Positions 34,088 to 39,977 of a stretch of 44,963 nt of DNA are shown one piece after another; position 1 is the first letter of the stretch; the number at the start of each line of letters is the position of its first letter. The translations under genes and the position numbers were made by a program. Origin of the DNA: JAQVYB01 sp964490935. GTDB taxonomy: Bacteria; Verrucomicrobiota; Kiritimatiellia; RZYC01. The notes beneath the pieces are model-generated. The model ran no database searches. It was not told the DNA's origin and saw only the letters and a list, made by a program, of their open reading frames with translations. The stretch is from NCBI GenBank assembly GCA_964490935.1, contig CAZBEO010000025.1:1-44963 (forward strand), read 5' to 3'.

Positions 34088-35030
34088 GTTGAAATCCCTC
34101 TTCCGCTCCCCCCTGCACAACATCAGCCTGAAGCTGCTGGCGCTGATCTTGGCCATCATCAGTTGGTACGCCATACGCGGTGCCATCAGCTTTGAAACCC
34201 TGGTGAATGATGTGCCGCTGGTCATGCGGCTGGATGACGGATGGGCCGTACTCGAACGATCAACCGACCTGGTGGATGTCGTCTTCCAAGGATCACGCGA
34301 CGACCTCCTGCGACTCGAACGCGGAAACATCGAGTTGCTCCTTGATTTGCGCGGCAGAGAGTTTGCGGGCTCCTCCGAAGTACGCCTGAAGCCCGACATG
34401 GTCCTCTACCCGGGAAACGCACGCCCCGTCGGAATCGAGCCGGTCAACGTCGTGATCCAGCTCGACCGCCAGGCCACCCGACTCGTACCCGTCAAGGTGG
34501 ATGTGCAAGGTGAACCGCCCGATGGCTTCGAAATGGAAATAGCCCAAGCCGACCCAGCCACCGTACAAATATCCGGACCCAAAAAAATGATCGAAACCGT
34601 GAACTGGATACGCACCGTGCCGGTGCCGCTTGATGCCCGACGCCAGTCCTTCCGCGAACGCGTGGAAATGGTCCAGCCCGGCGAAACCTGGGTGGCCCGC
34701 ATGGACCCGCCCCGCGTCAACGCCCGCGTCAGCATACGCGAACGCTCCGAGGGCCGCCAGTTCAAGACCATGAATGTTCAGGCCCTGCTCAATCCGCAGA
34801 TCGACGGCGCATCCGTGGTCCTAACACCCGTCTCCGTGACCGTCAACATACAGGGCGGAACCGCGCGCGTGCAGGACTTGAAAAAAGCGGACATCATCCC
34901 TTACGTGGACTGCCGCCAAATGGTTCCCGGAAGCCAATATGACATGCCTGTGAAAGTGCAACTGCCCGAAGGAATCACGCTCGATAACGTGGACCCCGCC
35001 GTAGTCTCCGTGGCTTACCGCGTAAAATGA
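34077..35030 (+). CDS. YbbR-domain protein, CdaA regulator-like
   Basis: 317 aa. One N-terminal membrane helix (about 16-36, LKLLALILAIISWYAI) and an extracytoplasmic body of YbbR repeats (SFETLVNDVPLVM, TRLVPVKVDVQGEPPDGFEM, PATVQISGPKKMIE, VSVTVNIQGG). In Bacillus the equivalent protein, CdaR, binds and modulates CdaA at the membrane; the 11-bp overlap with cdaA supports the same role here. Three or four YbbR-like repeats can be counted. Confidence 0.92.
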   Translation: MKDKLKSLFRSPLHNISLKLLALILAIISWYAIRGAISFETLVNDVPLVMRLDDGWAVLERSTDLVDVVFQGSRDDLLRLERGNIELLLDLRGREFAGSSEVRLKPDMVLYPGNARPVGIEPVNVVIQLDRQATRLVPVKVDVQGEPPDGFEMEIAQADPATVQISGPKKMIETVNWIRTVPVPLDARRQSFRERVEMVQPGETWVARMDPPRVNARVSIRERSEGRQFKTMNVQALLNPQIDGASVVLTPVSVTVNIQGGTARVQDLKKADIIPYVDCRQMVPGSQYDMPVKVQLPEGITLDNVDPAVVSVAYRVK

Positions 35031-35040
35031 AAGGAATCTC

Positions 35041-36204
35041 GTGACCGTTGCTGATTTTCTAAAGCACATCGCCTTCCTCGCTCTGAGCGGCCTCCTCCTT
35101 CTTCAACCCGCAGGAGCCGAAGAATCGCAGGATGACATCGCCAGCGTCCGCCCACTGAAGGAATGGATCGAACAGTCGCGCGCTGCCGTGGCCGAAAGCG
35201 ACCCCTCGGTGGCTCTGGAAGTCCTGAAGCAGGCTCTTGTCGAATATCCAGACAACTTCACCCTTCGCTCGGAACTCGCCACCGCCTTCCTGCACGCGGG
35301 AAACCCCGATAAAGCCGTCCCCATTTTGGAAGACCTCCAAATCAAAAACAGCAGTGATCCCTCAATCAAAAACAATCTCGCCTGGGTGTATGCCACCGAG
35401 TCTGATCCGAAAATCCGCAACCCGGAAAAAGCCGTGGTGCTTGCACGGGAAGCCTTGCAGATACTTCCGTTAAGTCGCCAAGTCTGGAACACGCTGACGG
35501 CCGCCTACCATGCCAAAGGGGATTATACCTTCGCCGCCTATGCTGCCGAACGAACACTCGAACTCGCACAGGCAGACGAAGCACCCTCCGAAGAAATTGA
35601 AGACCTGCAGAAACAACTCCGTGCCAATCGCCAATTGGCCGAAGCCGTGGCACCCAGCGTTACCGAAGCCCTGGCCAAGCAGAACCGAGAACAGGAAGAG
35701 TTCTGGACCAAGGCCGGTCAATATGAACTGAAAAACGAACACCCACGTGAAGCATTGGCAGCCTTCGGTATCGCCCGAAGCTACAACCCGAACAGCCGCG
35801 GAGCGCGTTTCGGCGAAGCCGGCATCTACCTGTTTCTAAAGCAATATCGCAAGGGCCTTGACATGCTGGAGCAACTCGCCCGGGAATACCCCAATGAGTT
35901 CGCCATTAAAAACAACATTGCTTGGGTGTACGCCACAGCCGAAGACGTAACCATCCGTGACGCCAAAAAAGCCATATCTTTCGCTCAGGACGCCCTCCTA
36001 CTTTCACCCGACAGCTACAATGTTTGGAGCACGCTCGCCGAAGCCTACTTTATGGCGGGAAACTACGAACGCAGCCTGCGTGCAGCGGAAACCGCCCTCC
36101 GCCAGGCACAACTCGGCAAGGCAACACCCGCCCAGATACAGGGCTATCAACGCCAACTTGGCCGCGCACAACGCGCCGCAGACGCCATGTCTCTCGTCGA
36201 ATAA
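35041..36204 (+). CDS. Secreted TPR-repeat protein with internal duplication
   Basis: 387 aa, GTG start 10 bp after the ybbR stop with AAAGGA upstream. Signal peptide (HIAFLALSGLLLLQPAGA), then tetratricopeptide repeats (ALEVLKQALVEYPDNFTLRSEL, ...AVPILEDLQ, AALAAFGIARSYNPNSRG). Two long blocks are clear duplicates: IKNNLAWVYATESDPKIRNPEKAV and IKNNIAWVYATAEDVTIRDAKKAI, each followed by similar helices. Likely a periplasmic scaffold; partner unknown. It ends the ftsH transcription unit. Confidence 0.85.
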   Translation: MTVADFLKHIAFLALSGLLLLQPAGAEESQDDIASVRPLKEWIEQSRAAVAESDPSVALEVLKQALVEYPDNFTLRSELATAFLHAGNPDKAVPILEDLQIKNSSDPSIKNNLAWVYATESDPKIRNPEKAVVLAREALQILPLSRQVWNTLTAAYHAKGDYTFAAYAAERTLELAQADEAPSEEIEDLQKQLRANRQLAEAVAPSVTEALAKQNREQEEFWTKAGQYELKNEHPREALAAFGIARSYNPNSRGARFGEAGIYLFLKQYRKGLDMLEQLAREYPNEFAIKNNIAWVYATAEDVTIRDAKKAISFAQDALLLSPDSYNVWSTLAEAYFMAGNYERSLRAAETALRQAQLGKATPAQIQGYQRQLGRAQRAADAMSLVE

Positions 36205-36231
36205 GAAAAAAATCACCCTGTATTTTTTCTT
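36203..36231 (+). terminator. Weak AT-rich hairpin after the TPR gene
   Basis: AAGAAAAAAAT and ATTTTTTCTT can pair across an 8-nt loop right after the TPR stop codon. The stem is all A/T apart from one G-C pair, so stability is low; it may still help stop the operon transcript. Confidence 0.3.
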
Positions 36232-36365
36232 GATTTAGCGCTTTTCTTTTTCACTCTCATCTGCCATTCTCCCGCCCAAGTCCAAAGGACCCGACCTTGC
36301 TTCATTGGTGTCATCGTGAAGAACTTGGTCCAGTATAAAGTATGACATGAATGAGGATGAGTAGT

Positions 36366-36662
36366 ATGGATATCTATGTAGGAAACCTGCCGTATGATGC
36401 GATGGATGGTGATTTGCAGGAACTGTTTGAACAGTACGGCAAGGTTACTTCGGCGCGTGTGGTAATTGACAAAATGTCGGGTCGCTCCAAAGGCTTCGGC
36501 TTTGTGGCCATGTCTGAAAAGGCGGAAGCCGACAAGGCTATCGAAGCCACCAACGGCCAAGACTTCATGGGTCGCCCGTTGCGGGTGAACGAGTCACAGC
36601 CGCGCCCGAGAACGGATGATCGTAATGGCGGCGGCGGCGGAGGCGGTCGTAAACGCTGGTAA
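36366..36662 (+). CDS. RRM-domain RNA-binding protein with glycine-rich tail
   Basis: 98 aa. A single RNA-recognition motif with RNP2 IYVGNLP (residues about 3-9) and RNP1 KGFGFVAM (about 43-50), then a Gly-rich tail (NGGGGGGGRKRW), like cyanobacterial and other bacterial RRM proteins, which are often cold-inducible. I chose ATG 36366 because GAGG lies 9 nt upstream; ATGs at 36351 and 36357 are possible. A strong terminator follows 135 bp later, leaving a long 3' UTR. The gene is preceded by 146 bp of untranslated sequence. Confidence 0.93.
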   Translation: MDIYVGNLPYDAMDGDLQELFEQYGKVTSARVVIDKMSGRSKGFGFVAMSEKAEADKAIEATNGQDFMGRPLRVNESQPRPRTDDRNGGGGGGGRKRW

Positions 36663-36797
36663 ATAACCGGCCACAAACAGCACCGTTCCAAATTATGAAT
36701 TTACGGCGTTCAACGCCGCGTGTTTTGGAAGGTTCGATCAGATAATCGCCGCCAATGTGTGACGACATCCGATTGAATGCTGAATGTTGAAACAACC

Positions 36798-36845
36798 GAG
36801 GCATTGCACTAGACCTTTGGGTCTTTGCAATGCCTCTTTTCTTTT
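36798..36845 (+). terminator. Strong intrinsic terminator of the RRM gene
   Basis: GAGGCATTGCA (36798-36808) pairs perfectly with TGCAATGCCTC (36826-36836), enclosing an inner AGACC-TTTG-GGTCT hairpin, and is followed by TTTTCTTTT. A smaller hairpin, CGGCGT-TCA-ACGCCG (about 36703-36717), lies earlier in the 3' UTR. Confidence 0.85.
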
Positions 36846-37269
36846 GCGTCATCCATCTTACGATACTGCCCACCACCTTCTACGCAGGGGTTCACTTGGT
36901 AGCGTGGTGCTCTCCGAGCGCCACGGTTGGGTTGCCGTTTGACCCGCCACTCCCCCCGCCGGGCAGGACGGGCTTTGGCCTTGCCATCCTGCGAGGCTGC
37001 AGAGCATTCTCAGGAAAATGGCATCGGGCCGATGCCGCTCCCGCAACTCCCTAAAATCTGCCCGCTGGAGGGCGAGCAGCTTGCCAGAACGTAGCCTTGT
37101 GCGAAGTCTGGTCCCGCGCGCCGTTTCTGGATTTGTTTTTACTCAATTGCTTCTTCAGTCCGGAATATTGCAACCGGAAAATAGTATTGCATCACCCCCT
37201 CCCTTTTAGTTATCGTCCCCACATCAGCCTGCATGAGAAGGCAGGACAGGAAAAGCATTAGGAGGTCGA
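36846..37269. other. Gene-free, hairpin-rich intergenic region
   Basis: No credible gene on either strand over about 420 bp. Palindromes include CGTGGTGCTC-TCC-GAGCGCCACG (36904-36926, one G-U pair as + strand RNA), GGCATCGGGCCGATGCC (37021-37037), GCAGGA...TCCTGC around 36964-36992, and CCAGA...TCTGG around 37085-37112. The density of stems suggests a structured RNA or a palindromic repeat family. I could not fit any named RNA. A ribosome site (AGGAGG, 37260-37265) closes the region. Confidence 0.5.
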
Positions 37270-37563
37270 ATGAAGATGAAGAAAATGTTTGCTGTGATGA
37301 TGGTTGCGATCATGCTGCTCGGAATGGGTCAGGCGGTTCAGGCGGTCGAAGGACGTGGCGGGTTCATGGGCTTTATTGCTGGCTGCTGCTTCGGCATGCG
37401 GGCCGGTGGTCAGTACAATGAAGGCAAAGACATTCATTGGCGTGAATGGTGCAGGCTTATTCCGGTCGCGGGCTATGTCATCGCCATTTGGGATGGTGTT
37501 GATGGCGCACAAGGCATAACCGAAGCCGACTATGCCGAGCAATACGGCTCCATGTACTTCTAA
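37270..37563 (+). CDS. Small secreted glycine-zipper-like protein of unknown function
   Basis: 97 aa, ATG with AGGAGG 4 nt upstream. Signal peptide (MKMKKMFAVMMVAIMLLGMGQAVQA), then a compact domain: GGFMGFIAGCCFGMRAGGQYNEGKD, HWREWCRLIPVAGYVIAIWDG, AQGITEADYAEQYGSMYF. Small residues spaced by four (GFxxGxxxGxxxG) suggest a membrane-inserting glycine zipper, and the IPVAGYVIAIW stretch could be a second span. I do not know a family name. It sits upstream of the TPR-YidD gene, from which a strong intrinsic terminator separates it in sequence. Confidence 0.78.
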   Translation: MKMKKMFAVMMVAIMLLGMGQAVQAVEGRGGFMGFIAGCCFGMRAGGQYNEGKDIHWREWCRLIPVAGYVIAIWDGVDGAQGITEADYAEQYGSMYF

Positions 37564-37581
37564 GACAAGACTGCTCGAAAG

Positions 37582-38481
37582 GTGAATTATTCATCTCGAA
37601 AGAATGGTCTAAGCGTTCCGACCCTCGCGGTCGGAACGCTTTTTTTACTTCTCCTGCTGTCCTCCTCTTTCGCTGCTTCCGGCACGTCCGTCCTGATCGA
37701 CGAACTGATGCGGGAGGAACAATGGACGGACGCCTGGGTCGAATGCAACAGGGCCCTAATTCATGAACCGGACAATCCGGAACTCCGTCTGAACCAGGCA
37801 CTCATCCAATTGCATCGCCCCAACGGAACCGCCCAGGCTCTGGAGAAACTGAACACGCTGGAACAGGATGCAACCTTCCCGCAACCCCTGCGCAATGCGG
37901 CCGCCATCGAGTTGGGGCGCCAGGCCTTGCTCTGCGACGATACACGCGCAGCCATTGATCACTTTCGATTCGCTTTTGAACAGGCCGACTCCTATGAATG
38001 CTTTCTGATGGCGGGCTGTTATCTCGGGATGACCTTCAATACCCATCGCAAACTCCTTCCCGATTATCCCGACTTGAAAGTACCACTCCTGACTGCCCGT
38101 GAATTCTGGACACCCGAGCTGCGCCGCGAATGCACGATCCAGCCCAACCAGGCCTCTTCGCCGGGCCTTCTTTCCATCCCGGGACGCGCCGTGGTGGCCT
38201 TTTATCGCTTCGCCGTCTCCCCGGCCCTCGGCGCACGCTGCTCCCTCGACCCGAGTTGCTCGGAATATTTCAAGCAGGCCTCGGCGAAACACGGACTTCT
38301 AGGTATTCCCATCCAGTCCGACCGCTTCATACGCGAGCCCTCCGTAATCTCCGCCGCCGAAAAACCCGTCACCGTCAATGGAAAAACACACATCGCTGAC
38401 CCGCTCTCCGATCATGATTTCTGGCTAGAACCCAAGCAGACAAAGAAACCCCTGACACCGATGCGCCACACTAACCCATAA
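37582..38481 (+). CDS. TPR protein fused to a YidD domain
   Basis: 299 aa. GTG start, then a signal peptide (SSRKNG, hydrophobic core, SSSFAASG). About 35-185 are TPR-like helices (LIDELMREEQWTDAWVECNRA...PDNPELRLNQALIQLH). The C-terminal part contains YidD motifs: GRAVVAFYRFAVSPALGARC, PSCSEYFKQASAKHGLL. Free-standing YidD helps membrane-protein insertion by YidC and is about 70-100 aa; here it is joined to an exported TPR. The GTG has only a poor ribosome site, and a perfect intrinsic terminator sits inside the signal-peptide codons, so expression may need coupling to translation. A later start would lose the signal peptide. Confidence 0.78.
   Translation: MNYSSRKNGLSVPTLAVGTLFLLLLLSSSFAASGTSVLIDELMREEQWTDAWVECNRALIHEPDNPELRLNQALIQLHRPNGTAQALEKLNTLEQDATFPQPLRNAAAIELGRQALLCDDTRAAIDHFRFAFEQADSYECFLMAGCYLGMTFNTHRKLLPDYPDLKVPLLTAREFWTPELRRECTIQPNQASSPGLLSIPGRAVVAFYRFAVSPALGARCSLDPSCSEYFKQASAKHGLLGIPIQSDRFIREPSVISAAEKPVTVNGKTHIADPLSDHDFWLEPKQTKKPLTPMRHTNP
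37611..37646 (+). terminator. Strong intrinsic terminator inside signal-peptide codons
   Basis: AAGCGTTCCGACC (37611-37623), loop CTCGC, GGTCGGAACGCTT (37629-37641), continuing into a T-run to 37646. The 13-bp perfect stem plus seven Ts is a textbook terminator for the small secreted gene upstream, yet it lies in frame within the YidD-fusion gene. Confidence 0.9.
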
Positions 38482-38509
38482 ACGATGAGCATTGCACCCA
38501 ACATACAAT

Positions 38510-38540
38510 ATTTTGACAGGATTACCGGGATAAACATGAT
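38510..38540 (+). repeat. Left inverted repeat of the GxxExxY unit
   Basis: Pairs with 38968-39000 (29 of 33 aligned columns identical). It contains a 9-bp-period AGGATTA/GGGATAA pattern, the same theme as the GTTCATCCT units near 17.87 kb. Confidence 0.8.
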
Positions 38541-38578
38541 AATACATACTGCCAGAATAGTTAAGAAAGACCACGCAG

Positions 38579-38956
38579 ATGCAGCATGAAGAACTAACGC
38601 AGAAGATCATTGGTTGCGCTTATCGCATTTACAATAGAATGGGTTATGGCTTTCTTGAATCTGTTTATGAGAAGTGCCTATTCATTGAGCTTCAGAAGCT
38701 TGGTCTACTGGCAGAAGCTCAAAAGAAAATTTCCGTTTACTACGAGGGAGAAATTGTCGGGGACTTTATTGCTGACCTCATTGTTGAAAATGAGGTTATT
38801 ATCGAGTTGAAGTCTGTCTCTTGCATAGTCAAAGCACATGAAGTGCAATTAGTGAATTATTTGACCGCTACAAAAACAGACGTTGGGTTGATCGTAAATT
38901 TTGGAGAAAACAAAGTCGAAGTTAAGCGAAAGGTGCGATCTTTGTTGCCTGATTAA
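38579..38956 (+). CDS. GxxExxY family protein (PD-(D/E)xK-like nuclease fold)
   Basis: 125 aa. Family-naming motif G24-x-x-E27-x-x-Y30 in GYGFLESVYEKC, and a nuclease-like core with Asp66 in DFIADLIV and E76-x-K78 in IIELKSV, fitting the PD-(D/E)xK superfamily (the GxxExxY/PDDEXK_3 group). Length matches the family. Role unknown; activity has not been shown to my knowledge. It is the only gene inside a pair of inverted repeats and is AT-rich compared with both neighbours. ATG 38579 gives the full conserved N-terminus; the ribosome site is weak. Confidence 0.92.
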   Translation: MQHEELTQKIIGCAYRIYNRMGYGFLESVYEKCLFIELQKLGLLAEAQKKISVYYEGEIVGDFIADLIVENEVIIELKSVSCIVKAHEVQLVNYLTATKTDVGLIVNFGENKVEVKRKVRSLLPD

Positions 38957-38967
38957 CAAGATAAAGA

Positions 38968-39000
38968 ATCATGTTTCATCCTGTTAATCCTGTCTAAAAT
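38968..39000 (-). repeat. Right inverted repeat of the GxxExxY unit
   Basis: Minus-strand copy of the left repeat, with the clearer double unit ACAGGATTAACAGGATGA. It begins 12 bp after the GxxExxY stop codon and ends 52 bp before the next gene's ATG. Confidence 0.8.
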
Positions 39001-39052
39001 GATTTTTCGCAGCAACGCCTATGCCCTTGTTAGAAAGAGTGAATGGTGTGTT

Positions 39053-39922
39053 ATGAATAGAATGTGGTTGTTAATTTCCTTTATAGTATTCCCTGTCATC
39101 ATGGTCGACGCGCAAACGGAAAACACCGACCGGACGCTGGCTCTTCTGCTGGCCGAAGAAGGGGATCATCACGCCGCCGCCATTGAGTTTCGGCGTCTGG
39201 CCATGCAGGAGCCTGAACAGGCCGCTGGATACGGCTTGGCCTCCGTGCATGAATATCTGCAGAGCGAAGAAACGCGCCCCGTCCCGCTCCTTCTCGACCA
39301 AGTCGAGCAGTCAGCCGATTCCCAGGTCCGCATCGTCGCCCTCTTCTATCGCGCCGAACAGGCGCGCCTTGCGAAGAAGCCCGATGAAGCCTCGTTCTAC
39401 TATCAACTGCTTCTGGATGAGCCTGAGACCCCTGTCGAATACCGGAACTGGGCCGCGCGCCAACTAGCCGTCATCGAGCTGCACGCAAAAAACACCGAAC
39501 AGGCACGGGCCTTTCTCCTTCGCTCCGAGCCACCTCCGGAATCTGGGCTCGAGGCCCTGAATGCCTATCGACAGGGACGCGACAAACACCCGATTCTCGG
39601 CGGCGCACTGGGGCTCATCCCCGGACTGGGCTATTTCTATTCCGGCGAATATGCCAATGGATTCCGCTCGATCATTCTGAACAGCCTTTTCATTTTCGGC
39701 ATGGTAGCCACCGCTGAAGAGGACCAATGGGGCGGCTTTGCGGTGATTACTTTTTTCGAAATCACCTGGTACTCCGGCAGCATCTACGGCGGCGTGGACG
39801 CCGCCCACCGGTACAACAAACGGAGAATAGAAACCTGTGCCGAGGCCATCACCCCGCCCCACATCCGCTACGAGATGGACACGCCCGCCCTACCCCTCTT
39901 CTCGCTGCGTTTTGAGTTTTAA
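39053..39922 (+). CDS. Exported TPR protein with C-terminal membrane segments
   Basis: 289 aa from ATG 39053 (MNRMWLLISFIVFPVIMVDA, signal peptide); a longer frame reaches back into the inverted repeat and is unlikely. The N-terminal two-thirds are TPR-like helices (TLALLLAEEGDHHAAAIEFRRLAM...). The C-terminal part has the PGLGYFYSGEYANG motif, shared with small TM2/DUF5683-like membrane proteins, and two hydrophobic segments. It resembles the TPR-YidD protein upstream in layout, and the two were probably an operon before the GxxExxY unit. A strong two-way terminator follows. Confidence 0.8.
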   Translation: MNRMWLLISFIVFPVIMVDAQTENTDRTLALLLAEEGDHHAAAIEFRRLAMQEPEQAAGYGLASVHEYLQSEETRPVPLLLDQVEQSADSQVRIVALFYRAEQARLAKKPDEASFYYQLLLDEPETPVEYRNWAARQLAVIELHAKNTEQARAFLLRSEPPPESGLEALNAYRQGRDKHPILGGALGLIPGLGYFYSGEYANGFRSIILNSLFIFGMVATAEEDQWGGFAVITFFEITWYSGSIYGGVDAAHRYNKRRIETCAEAITPPHIRYEMDTPALPLFSLRFEF

Positions 39923-39923
39923 A

Positions 39924-39952
39924 AAAAGCCGCCGGACAATCCGGCGGCTTTT
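39924..39952. terminator. Bidirectional intrinsic terminator
   Basis: AAAAGCCGCCGG-ACAAT-CCGGCGGCTTTT, a 12-bp stem with an A-run before and a T-run after, so it can stop transcripts from both directions. It lies between the convergent TPR/membrane gene and ppdK. Confidence 0.95.
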
Positions 39953-39977
39953 GAATAAAACGACGCTGTTGCGTCGA

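Larger units (their letters stand above)
38510..39000. mobile_element. 491-bp GxxExxY unit bounded by inverted repeats
   Basis: Left end ATTTTGACAGGATTACCGGG... (38510-38540) and right end, read on the minus strand from 39000, ATTTTAGACAGGATTAACAG... align at 29 of 33 columns with two single-base gaps. Between them is only the GxxExxY gene. The unit is visibly more AT-rich than its neighbours and separates a TPR-YidD gene from a TPR/membrane gene. No target duplication is evident and no transposase is present, so it would need help from elsewhere to move. Mobility is inference. Confidence 0.6.

Noticed and set aside
38999..39052. Longer N-terminus for the TPR/membrane gene starting at 38999
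   Set aside because: It would begin inside the inverted repeat and place extra residues before a clean signal peptide.
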